Positions 43,865 through 50,912 of a DNA stretch of 64,000 nucleotides are shown here, in pieces. The notes under the pieces are model-generated. The model was not told where the DNA came from. It worked only from the letters and a program-made list of their open reading frames with translations, and made no database searches. The DNA lies in contig NZ_JBLKNX010000001.1 of the NCBI RefSeq assembly GCF_051414055.1, positions 433,413 through 497,412 on the forward strand. The letters run 5' to 3'. The translations under genes and the position numbers were made by a program. Origin of the DNA: Halosimplex halobium (GTDB lineage Archaea; Halobacteriota; Halobacteria; Halobacteriales; Haloarculaceae). How positions within the stretch are numbered: position 1 is the first letter of the stretch; each line of letters begins with the position of its first letter.

Positions 43865-44515
43865 ATGGCGATTCCGACGGCGTCGCCGGTCGTGCTCGAC
43901 GCGCTGGCCGACGCGACGCGGCGGGCGGTGCTCGCCGAACTGGTCGACAGCGACGCGACCGCGACCGTCGAGGAGCTGGTCGCGGCGCTCGCGGACCACC
44001 CGGCCGCGGCGGGGCCCGACGCGACGGCCGACCGGACGGACCTGCGGACCGCGCTCCACCACGTCCACCTCCCGACGCTGGCAGAGGCCGGCGGCGTCAC
44101 CTTCGACCCCGAGACGGGGCTGGTCGCGGCCCCCTCGGAGTGTCCCTTCGACCGCGAGTGGGTCGCCCGCCTGGTCACCGACCACCCCGACCCGGCCTAC
44201 GACGCGACGCTCGCCGCGCTGGCGAGCGGCCGCCGGCAGGTCGTCCTCCGCGAACTCCTCGTCGAGGGGCCGGCGACCGACCGCGAGCTGGCCGTCGCCG
44301 TGGCCGCCCACGAGCGGGGCGTCGACCGGGCGACCGTCCCCGGCTCCGTCACGGAGGTGGTCGAACTCTCGCTGGCACACACGCACCTGCCGCTGCTGGC
44401 CGGCGCGGGCTTCGTCGCCCGCGATGACGCGACCGTCGTCGCCGGTTCGATGCCCTGGCGGTCCGACCCCTGGGTCGCGGCCAGCCCGATCGCCGAGTGG
44501 GCGGCCGCCGAGTGA
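43865..44515 (+). CDS. tandem DUF7344 winged-helix regulator
   Basis: A 216-residue protein of two DUF7344 modules. Module one spans residues 8-90 (LDALADATRRAVLAELV, LHHVHLPTLAEAGGVTFDPE) and module two residues 118-200 (DATLAALASGRRQVVLRELL, LAHTHLPLLAGAGFVARDD). The HxHLPxLAxAG motif in each is the family hallmark. It is a likely DNA-binding regulator of unknown targets. A TTTATG element at 43832-43837, 30 bases upstream, supports ATG 43865 over an earlier in-frame ATG at 43834. Confidence 0.8.
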   Translation: MAIPTASPVVLDALADATRRAVLAELVDSDATATVEELVAALADHPAAAGPDATADRTDLRTALHHVHLPTLAEAGGVTFDPETGLVAAPSECPFDREWVARLVTDHPDPAYDATLAALASGRRQVVLRELLVEGPATDRELAVAVAAHERGVDRATVPGSVTEVVELSLAHTHLPLLAGAGFVARDDATVVAGSMPWRSDPWVAASPIAEWAAAE

Positions 44516-44571
44516 GTCGACGGGACCCCTCCCACCGCGGCGAGCGCCGCGATCCGCCGACCACGGATGCC

Positions 44572-45363
44572 TCAGTGGTTCGCTTTCAGGATCCCCACGT
44601 AGTCGCCGCCCGCCGGGTCCAGCCCGTCGTCGGGTTCCAGCGTGTCGACAAACTCCCAGGGCGTCTCGCTCGCGAGGTCAGCCATCGTGTCGGGCGCGGC
44701 CATGAGGTAGTCGAACCACGGGGTCGCGAGCCGCTCGTGGCGGACGCGCATCCGGAGCGCGCCCGGGAGCCGGCCGCGCTCGCGGTTCTTCTCGTGGTAC
44801 GCGAGGTGGTGTTCGTCGTCGGTCGCGACCGGGTCGCGGCTCTGGGCGACCAGGGTCGCGCCGTCGGTCGCCACCTCGGCCAGTCCCCGGAGGCGGTCGG
44901 GCGCGGTCTCTGCCGTCCCGACCAGCCCGAAGTTGTTGCCGAGCATGAGCACCGTGTCGAAGGTATCGGGCTCGAACTCCTCGGCCACGTCCGCGATATC
45001 GACCGCGCGGGCGTCGGCGACCCCGCGGTCGCGGGCCACCGCGACGGCTCCCTCGGACACGTCGATGGCAGTCACGTCGTGGCCCCGCTCCTGCAGGTAC
45101 AGCGCCGCCCGGCCCGCGCCACAGCCCACGTCGAGGACGCGCCCCTCGGCGCGGTCGGCGGCGCGGCGGTCGGGCGCCGGCCACTCGTCGTAGTCGGCGA
45201 AGTAGAACTCGCCGCCGGCGCTGACGCCGATCCAGCCGTCGTCGCGCTCGATGATCTCCCGTCCCTCCCCCGCCTCGGCGTACGCGCGCAGCATCGCGCC
45301 GACGGCGTCGCCCGTCTCCGGGGCCGCCGCGGCGGTCGGCTCGTCGGTCGCACCGTCGTCCAT
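44572..45363 (-). CDS. class I SAM-dependent methyltransferase
   Basis: A 263-residue methyltransferase. Motif I is GRVLDVGCGAGRAALYLQER, followed by VTAIDVSEGAVAVARDRG (acidic residue binding the SAM ribose) and FDTVLMLGNNFGLVG (motif IV). An N-terminal Ala/Glu-rich tail precedes the fold. ATG 45361-45363 (MDDGATDEP) is used. Substrate unknown. Confidence 0.87.
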   Translation of the reverse strand: MDDGATDEPTAAAAPETGDAVGAMLRAYAEAGEGREIIERDDGWIGVSAGGEFYFADYDEWPAPDRRAADRAEGRVLDVGCGAGRAALYLQERGHDVTAIDVSEGAVAVARDRGVADARAVDIADVAEEFEPDTFDTVLMLGNNFGLVGTAETAPDRLRGLAEVATDGATLVAQSRDPVATDDEHHLAYHEKNRERGRLPGALRMRVRHERLATPWFDYLMAAPDTMADLASETPWEFVDTLEPDDGLDPAGGDYVGILKANH

Positions 45364-45472
45364 ACGCCACGGTCGACCCGCTGGGGGATGAGTCCCGGGG
45401 TTCCGTGTCACTCACCCACACGCGCCCGCGGCGAGGGAAACAGTAACGGCGGGGCGGTCCTCGGGATGGGGT

Positions 45473-46246
45473 ATGTACCTCGGAGACCGGACGTGGCCGG
45501 AACTGGGCGAGTACTTCGCCGAGGAGTCGCTGGCCCTGGTGCCGCTGGGGTCGACCGAACAGCACGGCCCGCACCTCCCCGAATCGACTGACCACCGCAT
45601 CGCCGAGGCACTCGCCCGCGAGGCCGCCGAGCGGACGGGCTACCTCTGTACCCCCACGGTCAACGTCGGCGTCAGCCCCCACCACCGCCAGTTCAACGGG
45701 ACGATGTGGGTCGAGCCCGGCGTCTTCCGCGACTACGTCGAGTCGCTCACCCGCAACCTCACCTACCACGGGATCGACCGCGTGGTCTTCGTCAACGCCC
45801 ACGGCGGCAACGTCCAGCATCTCCGGGAAGTCGGCCGCCGTCTGCGCGACGACGAGGTCGCCTACGCCGTCGAGTGGATGTGGGACGAGTCCATCCCCGA
45901 GCTGGTCGACGACCTGTTCGAACACAACGGCCCCCACGGCGGCCCCAAGGAGACCGCGATGATGCTCCACATCGACGACGACCTCGTCCGCGAGGACCAG
46001 TTCGAGCGCGCCCGCGACGAGGGAGTCCGCGACGTGGCGAACTACGACGGCCTCCGGAAACACGGCGCCCGCACCTTCTACGACGCCATCGACAACACCG
46101 AGAGCGGGGTGCTGGGCGACCAGACCGACGCGACGAGGGAGAAAGGGGCCCAGCTGTTCGCGGCGGCCAGCGACCAGCTCGTCCGGCTGGCCGAGTGGCT
46201 CGACGACCAGCCCTTCGAGGACCTGATGCCCCGCGACCACGTCTGA
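45473..46246 (+). CDS. creatininase family protein, possibly ArfB-type formamide hydrolase
   Basis: A 257-residue member of the creatininase metal-dependent amidohydrolase family. The signature LVPLGSTEQHGPHLPESTDH holds the metal ligands Glu and His, and VVFVNAHGGNVQHLREV and GGPKETAMMLHI complete the site. In archaea this family includes ArfB, the deformylase of riboflavin/F420 precursor synthesis, so it may complement the ribK-ribB genes in this window; a creatininase-like amidase of other specificity is equally allowed by the sequence. Confidence 0.8.
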   Translation: MYLGDRTWPELGEYFAEESLALVPLGSTEQHGPHLPESTDHRIAEALAREAAERTGYLCTPTVNVGVSPHHRQFNGTMWVEPGVFRDYVESLTRNLTYHGIDRVVFVNAHGGNVQHLREVGRRLRDDEVAYAVEWMWDESIPELVDDLFEHNGPHGGPKETAMMLHIDDDLVREDQFERARDEGVRDVANYDGLRKHGARTFYDAIDNTESGVLGDQTDATREKGAQLFAAASDQLVRLAEWLDDQPFEDLMPRDHV

Positions 46247-46291
46247 GTCCGAGTGGAAAGAGACAGGTGTGACGACCCGGAACCGTCGGGT

Positions 46292-46591
46292 ATGAGCGAC
46301 GACGACTTCGAGACGGAACTGGCAGCGGCCTTCGAAGACGAGTTCGACGCCGACGCCGACACCGCGGCGACGGCCGCCGGGAACGCCGCCGCCTTCCGCG
46401 ACGAGTACGACGAGGACCTGACCGTCGAGGACGTGCTCGACCGCGTCGCGGTCCACAGCGGTGACTTCGTGCACCGCTTCGACTACGCCGTCGGCGACCT
46501 GGCGTCGGCGAACGACGACTGCACCGACTCCCGCGAGTACCGCATCGCCGGGTACGGCGACCTCGCGGCCGACCCGAACCAGGGGTTCTGA
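46292..46591 (+). CDS. small acidic haloarchaeal protein, unknown function
   Basis: A 99-residue, extremely acidic protein (SDDDFETELAAAFEDEFDAD...). No family recognised; no cysteine pairs, signal or membrane segment. ATG 46292 follows a leader with no clear TATA. It precedes the repeat-rich RelBE region. Confidence 0.55.
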   Translation: MSDDDFETELAAAFEDEFDADADTAATAAGNAAAFRDEYDEDLTVEDVLDRVAVHSGDFVHRFDYAVGDLASANDDCTDSREYRIAGYGDLAADPNQGF

Positions 46592-46637
46592 GCGGTCTCC
46601 CCGGACCGGAGCGTCTGGCTACTGGAGTCGAGCATCC

Positions 46638-46845
46638 AGCGCCGGAGGCGCCGGTTCACTGTTAGCACACTCTGACGAGCCTGCAGTCGTTCGCGGTGCT
46701 CACTCCTGCGGAGCCGAATGCGAGGGAGCGGAGCGACCGAGTCGTCCGGCCTTTTTCACCCATGTTTTTGCCGCCCGGGTTCCCCGCAGGCGCGCTTGCG
46801 CGCCGAGGAAACCCGGGCGGGAAAAAGATGGACGGGCACGGTGGG
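46638..46845. repeat. structured intergenic repeat, copy A, ending in a copy of the tRNA-Arg 3' end
   Basis: Same family as copies B (47507-47635) and C (30973-31113). It has the GCGCCGGAGGCGCCGGTTCAC start, the GGCCTTTTTCACCCATG block and a hairpin whose outer stem GCCCGGGTT pairs with AACCCGGGC and inner stem GGCGCGC with GCGCGCC. Unlike copy C, it continues into TGGACGGGCACGGTGGG; its last 12 bases (46834-46845) are identical to the 3' end of the tRNA-Arg gene next to copy B. Together with copy B it brackets the RelBE pair. Confidence 0.75.
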
Positions 46846-46952
46846 TTCTGGTTCTCCGGCGACACGCGGCCTCGATAGCGACGAACGTGACCCGTCCACC
46901 GAAACCTTTTGGCTGTAAGCGTTGTAAGGATTGAACGTAGGAGTCGATACGC

Positions 46953-47150
46953 GTGTCCAACGCCAGCAAGCGAATCCCAGTCACGGAGGAACGGTGGAAG
47001 GAACTGAACGAACTGAAAGAGGCAGGCGAGACGTACGATGACCTACTGGGGGAACTGATCCAGGAACACCAGCGCCGACAACTCGCCGAGCGAGCGAAGG
47101 AGGTCCGCGAAGCAGACAGCGAGGAACTGACATCCCTCGATGAGTTATGA
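46953..47150 (+). CDS. RelB/VapB-like antitoxin
   Basis: A 65-residue charged protein: an N-terminal ribbon-helix-helix-like segment (RIPVTEERWKELNELKEAGE) followed by helices rich in Glu and Arg, the form of small antitoxins. GTG 46953 is the start. It overlaps the downstream RelE-type gene by 11 bases, giving translational coupling. Antitoxins of this kind bind their own promoter. It lies between two structured repeats and a tRNA gene. Confidence 0.75.
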   Translation: MSNASKRIPVTEERWKELNELKEAGETYDDLLGELIQEHQRRQLAERAKEVREADSEELTSLDEL

Positions 47151-47436
47151 GGTCCTCCTCGCGGAGGAAGCCCGCGAGTACGTCGCCGCGCTCGACGAGA
47201 AGAGTACCCGCATCGTAAAAGACAATCTGCGGAAACTGGCAGCCGATCCGTACCCGAGACCGGATTCCGGGTCCGGCGACAAAGAGAAACTGGTGGTCGA
47301 GGGGGAAGAACTGTACCGACTACATATCGGTCGGACCCACACTGCGTTCTACGACGTTCTCGAAGCCGACGAGGAAGTCCGCGTGATCGAGATCGTGGAT
47401 ATCGACGAAGCCCACAAACGCTACGGATTCGAGTAG
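47140..47436 (+). CDS. RelE/ParE-superfamily toxin
   Basis: A 98-residue RelE-fold protein: YEVLLAEEAREYVAALDEK opens the fold, LRKLAADPYPRP is the loop typical of RelE, and ELYRLHIGRTHTAFYDV with VIEIVDIDEAHKRYGF forms the C-terminal strands. RelE toxins cleave mRNA on the ribosome. It overlaps the antitoxin gene by 11 bases. Confidence 0.85.
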   Translation: MSYEVLLAEEAREYVAALDEKSTRIVKDNLRKLAADPYPRPDSGSGDKEKLVVEGEELYRLHIGRTHTAFYDVLEADEEVRVIEIVDIDEAHKRYGFE

Positions 47437-47506
47437 ATGGGCGACGGAGCGTAATGGCTCCAGCAGAAGCGCGAGAGCGGCTATGACCGAATTGGGATCG
47501 AGCATC

Positions 47507-47635
47507 CGGCGCCGGAGGCGCCGGTTCACCGCTCGCGCGGAGCGCGAGCGGCCTTTTTCGCCCACGTTTTTGCGGGCGGGGTTCCCGCAGGTCGCCGCAG
47601 GCGACCGAGGAAACCCCGTCCGGAAAAAGGTGGAC
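47507..47635. repeat. structured intergenic repeat, copy B
   Basis: Hairpin CCGGCGCC/GGCGCCGG, the constant GGTTCACC, a second hairpin GCTCGCGC/GCGCGAGC, the GGCCTTTTTCGCCCACG block and a long hairpin whose inner stem is GGTCGCC/GGCGACC. It ends at the 3' end of tRNA-Arg. The 32-base stretch 47498-47529 differs by one base from 46628-46659 in copy A. Confidence 0.75.
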
Positions 47636-47709
47636 GGGCACGGTGGGATTTGAACCCACGGCCGTCGGATTAGAAGTCCGACGCTCTTTCCGGACTGAGC
47701 TACGTGCCC
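47635..47709 (-). tRNA. tRNA-Arg (anticodon TCT)
   Basis: Minus-strand cloverleaf: acceptor stem GGGCACG pairs with CGTGCCC at the other end, followed by discriminator G; D-arm around AGCTCAGT; anticodon stem CGGAC/GTCCG closed by a seven-base loop CTTCTAA with anticodon TCT; T-arm with GTGGG and TTCAAAT loop. CCA is not encoded. The gene has no intron. Its 3' end abuts repeat copy B and is duplicated at 46834-46845. Confidence 0.95.
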
Positions 47710-47808
47710 CGTGTCTCGGGTTGGACGGCCGCGCGTAAAAAGCGGCCCGGGTTCAGTTGCGGCGCGCTCGGGCACCCCCACCAACAGAAAGACCGGATCA
47801 GCGGCCGG

Positions 47809-49233
47809 TCACCGATTCAGCGTGTGGATCGCTTCGCCGAGCGCGTTGGCGCAGGCCTCGCCGACGGCCTCGGAGAGGGTGGGGTGGGTGTGGATGGTGG
47901 CGGCCACGTCCTCCAGTTGCGCGCCCATCTCGACGGCGAGGGCGAGTTCGGCGACCAGCTCGGAGGCCTCGGGCGCGACGACCTGCGCACCGAGGAGGAA
48001 GCCGCTGTCGCCGTCGCCGACGACGCGGACGAACCCCTCCTCGTGGTTCAGGGTGAGCGCGCGGCCGTTCGCCCGGAGCGGGAACTGCCCGACAACGGGG
48101 TCGAAGCCGGCCTCCTCGGCCTCCGCCTCGGTCATCCCGACAGTACCGATCTCGGGGTCGGTGAACACGGCGGCGGGGATCGCCTGGTGGTCCAGTGCGG
48201 CGGGCTCGCCCGCGATGACCTCCGCGGCGACCTCGCCCTCGGCGCTGGCTTTGTGGGCGAGCATCGGCTCGCCGGCCACGTCGCCGACGGCGAAGACGTG
48301 CTCCACGTCCGTCCGGGCCTCGTGGTCGGTTTCGAGGAACCCGTCCTCGTTCGGTTCCAGGCCCACGGCGTCCAGGTTAAGGGTGTCCGTGACGGGCTGG
48401 CGTCCGACGGCGACGAGGCACTTCTCGGCGCCGAACTCCGCGATCTCGCCGTCCTCGTTCTCGGTACGGACGGTGATGCCGTCGCCGGCCGCCTCCCAGC
48501 TATCGGCGGCCTGGCCGAAGTGGAACTCCACCCCGAGGTCCTCCGCCCGCTCGCGGACGACGCGGGCCACGTCGTCCTCGTAGCCCGGCAGGGCGTCGTC
48601 CAGCATCTCGACGACGGTCACGTCACAGCCGAGCTTCTGGTAGACCGTCGAGAGTTCCATGCCGATGTAGCCGGCACCGACGACGACCATGCTCTCGGGG
48701 ACGGCGTCCAGATCGAGCGCCTCGCGCGAGGAGAGGACGTGCTCGCCGTCGAACTCGAAGCCCGGGACCTCGATGGGCCGCGAGCCCGTGGCGACGACGG
48801 CGTGCTCGAACTCGATAGTTTCGGAGCCCTGGCCCTCGCCACCGTGGACGATGCGGGCGCGGTCCTCGCCGGCGAACTCGGCGCGGCCTTCGACGAGGTT
48901 GACGCCCGCGGCCTTGCAGAGCTTCTCGACGCCGCCGGTGAGCCGGTCGACGACGCCGTCCTTCCACTCGACCATGCCCTGCAGGTCCACCGCGGGGTCG
49001 GCGTAGATGCCCATGTGCTCGGCGTCGCCCGCGTCGTGGGCGATGTCCGTCGCCGAGATCATCGCCTTCGAGGGGATACAGCCGTAGTTCAGGCAGGTGC
49101 CGCCGTAGGCGTCCTTCTCGACGAGGGTCACGTCGAGGTCGAGCTGCCCGGCGCGGATGGCGGCGACGTAGCCGCCCGGCCCCCCGCCGATGACCAGTAC
49201 GTCAGTTCCGGTAGTCACGTCTCCGACGACCAT
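47809..49233 (-). CDS. lpdA: dihydrolipoyl dehydrogenase (E3)
   Basis: E3 reoxidises the dihydrolipoyl groups of 2-oxoacid dehydrogenase complexes, passing electrons to NAD+. The 474-residue flavoprotein has the FAD motif VLVIGGGPGGYVAAIRAGQL, the redox disulfide GGTCLNYGCIPSKAM, the NAD motif VVVGAGYIGMELSTVY, the second FAD motif EHVFAVGDVAGEPMLAHKA and the C-terminal active-site HTHPTLSEAVGEA with the His-Glu dyad. A TTTTTAG element near 49256-49262 on this strand could be its own promoter. The other pdh genes lie 1.7 kb upstream, beyond three oppositely oriented genes. Confidence 0.96.
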   Translation of the reverse strand: MVVGDVTTGTDVLVIGGGPGGYVAAIRAGQLDLDVTLVEKDAYGGTCLNYGCIPSKAMISATDIAHDAGDAEHMGIYADPAVDLQGMVEWKDGVVDRLTGGVEKLCKAAGVNLVEGRAEFAGEDRARIVHGGEGQGSETIEFEHAVVATGSRPIEVPGFEFDGEHVLSSREALDLDAVPESMVVVGAGYIGMELSTVYQKLGCDVTVVEMLDDALPGYEDDVARVVRERAEDLGVEFHFGQAADSWEAAGDGITVRTENEDGEIAEFGAEKCLVAVGRQPVTDTLNLDAVGLEPNEDGFLETDHEARTDVEHVFAVGDVAGEPMLAHKASAEGEVAAEVIAGEPAALDHQAIPAAVFTDPEIGTVGMTEAEAEEAGFDPVVGQFPLRANGRALTLNHEEGFVRVVGDGDSGFLLGAQVVAPEASELVAELALAVEMGAQLEDVAATIHTHPTLSEAVGEACANALGEAIHTLNR

Positions 49234-49516
49234 TGTCGGAGGGTGGAGTGCCCGGCTAAAAAGAGGCGGGTGTGCGCGCCGGCCCCGTTTCCGACCGCGC
49301 GCTGGCCCGCGCGACCCCGGGCTCGACCGGCGGTGGTTGCAGTCGCAGGCCCGCGACGGATGCCGGGTTCGGCGCCGACGACTGGCCGCGATTCCGGCGC
49401 GGTCCCCGGAACAGACCGGTCGGAAGCGCGCCGCTCGACGGTGATTATTGCCATCGATGCTCGCAACGCAAAGGTCTTATACCGGAATCGTGGACCGGAA
49501 GATAGACGAGGTTCGC

Positions 49517-50149
49517 ATGAACGGAAACTCGAGGGACGGATCGGACGACTCGCCGGAGGATCCCATCCTCCAGCGGGTGCTGAGCGACTCGGCCTACGAC
49601 CGGGTCCGGACCGAGCGGTTCTCACACTTCAAACAGCCGGTGCCCCAGAAGCTGCTGGTCCAGTCGCTGCTGGTGAGCGCGCTGACGCTGGCGCTGCCGC
49701 TGTACCTGCTGTACCCGGCGAGCGCGGCGTCGTACCTGCCGACGGCCGACCCCGCGACGGCCTCGCCGGTCGTCCTCGTGGTCGGGCTGTTCGCGCTCGT
49801 CCTCGAACTCGGGACGGCGGCGCTGCTGGTCGGCGTCGTCGTCTCCCGGGCGCGCAACGAACCGCTGACCGAACGGAAGGCCGAGCGGCTGTTCACCACC
49901 GAGACGTTCGCCACCTACGTCGGCTTCGGCACCGGCGGACTGGCGACGCTCGCCACGGTCGGCCTGCTCGCGCTCGGACTCGGCGGCGAACCGATGCTCG
50001 CGTCGTACGTCGAGACGGCCAGCGAGGGCCCGTTCCGCCAGAGCGGCCTCGGCGTCTCCGTCCGGACGTTCGCGACGGCAGCCATCCTCGGCGCCGCCGC
50101 GGTCACCCTCGCCCACCGGTACACCGAGTCGCTGCTCGCGGACCTGTAG
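49517..50149 (+). CDS. membrane protein, unknown function
   Basis: A 210-residue protein with a charged N-terminal 45 residues and four hydrophobic segments (LLVQSLLVSALTLALPLYLL, VVLVVGLFALVLELGTAALL, YVGFGTGGLATLATVGLLAL, FATAAILGAAAVTLA). No motif recognised. It is the first of three plus-strand genes that lie between pdhC and lpdA. Confidence 0.6.
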   Translation: MNGNSRDGSDDSPEDPILQRVLSDSAYDRVRTERFSHFKQPVPQKLLVQSLLVSALTLALPLYLLYPASAASYLPTADPATASPVVLVVGLFALVLELGTAALLVGVVVSRARNEPLTERKAERLFTTETFATYVGFGTGGLATLATVGLLALGLGGEPMLASYVETASEGPFRQSGLGVSVRTFATAAILGAAAVTLAHRYTESLLADL

Positions 50150-50259
50150 TAGCGCCGCGCCGCGCGATACGCCCCGCTTCCGGGACCGCCTCGTACCGAA
50201 CCGGGGTGACCGTCCGCGGGTTTTTATGTCGAGACGGGCGTAGTTCCGTCCGAGACTAC

Positions 50260-50577
50260 ATGGCGAAGACCGGGCAGGGACCGACGGGGGGAACGACCGA
50301 CGAGGTCCCGCGGATCGTCTCCAGCGACGAGGTGCTGGGCGGGGACCCGCGGATAGAGGGGACGCGGGTCGGTGTCGCTCACGTCTATCGGCGACACGTC
50401 GAGGGCGGAGAGTCGCCCGAGCGCATCGCCGCGGGGTACGACATCTCGCTCGCCGCGGTCCACGCCGCGCTCGCCTACGGGTTCTCGAACGCGGACCAGA
50501 TGCAGGCGATCGCCGAGCGGGACCGCGCGGCGCGCGAGGCGGCGACCGACCGGGTCCGCCCCGAGGACGCGGAGTGA
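50260..50577 (+). CDS. DUF433 family antitoxin
   Basis: A 105-residue DUF433 protein: IVSSDEVLGGDPRIEGTRVGVAHVYRRHVEGG is the family core, followed by a helix-turn-helix-like ERIAAGYDISLAAVHAALAYGF. DUF433 genes are commonly the antitoxin partners of PIN-like toxins. A TTTTTATG element at 50221-50228 could be its promoter. The stop at 50577 is followed at once by the ATG of the DUF5615 gene. Confidence 0.85.
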   Translation: MAKTGQGPTGGTTDEVPRIVSSDEVLGGDPRIEGTRVGVAHVYRRHVEGGESPERIAAGYDISLAAVHAALAYGFSNADQMQAIAERDRAAREAATDRVRPEDAE

Positions 50578-50578
50578 G

Positions 50579-50911
50579 ATGCGGCTACTCGCGGACGAGA
50601 ACACGGACGCCGAGTGGCTTCGGGCGCTCTCCGACGACGGCCACGACGTGGTCCGCGCCGTCGACGCCGACTCGCTGTCCCCCGGTGCGGCCGATCCGCT
50701 CGTCCTGGCGGCGGCCGCAGAAGCCGACCGGGTACTCCTGACGGCGGACCGGTCGGACTTCGCCGACCCGCCCCGCGACGACCACGCCGGCATCGTGATC
50801 GTCGCTGATCCCTCCGGCTCGGGTGGCGCAGTTCGACGCGCAGTACGGCGAATCGACCGCGCCTATCCGGAACTCGACGGGTCGGTCGCCTACGTCGGCG
50901 ACTGGCTGTAA
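50579..50911 (+). CDS. DUF5615 PIN-like toxin
   Basis: A 110-residue PIN-like protein of the DUF5615 (Mut7-C related) family. MRLLADENTDAEWLRALSDDGHDVV carries the first acidic residues, RVLLTADRSDFADP the DR-x-DF motif, and HAGIVIVADP the third strand. These are candidate Mg2+-binding residues of a ribonuclease toxin. The start lies one base after the DUF433 stop. Its own stop ends one base from the stop of the convergent pdhC. Confidence 0.85.
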   Translation: MRLLADENTDAEWLRALSDDGHDVVRAVDADSLSPGAADPLVLAAAAEADRVLLTADRSDFADPPRDDHAGIVIVADPSGSGGAVRRAVRRIDRAYPELDGSVAYVGDWL

Positions 50912-50912
50912 C

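Noticed and set aside
46720..46840. Hairpin in repeat copy A as an intrinsic transcription terminator
   Set aside because: The T-run precedes the hairpin on each strand in the sense needed for termination, and the same structure occurs in different contexts; a structural repeat fits better.
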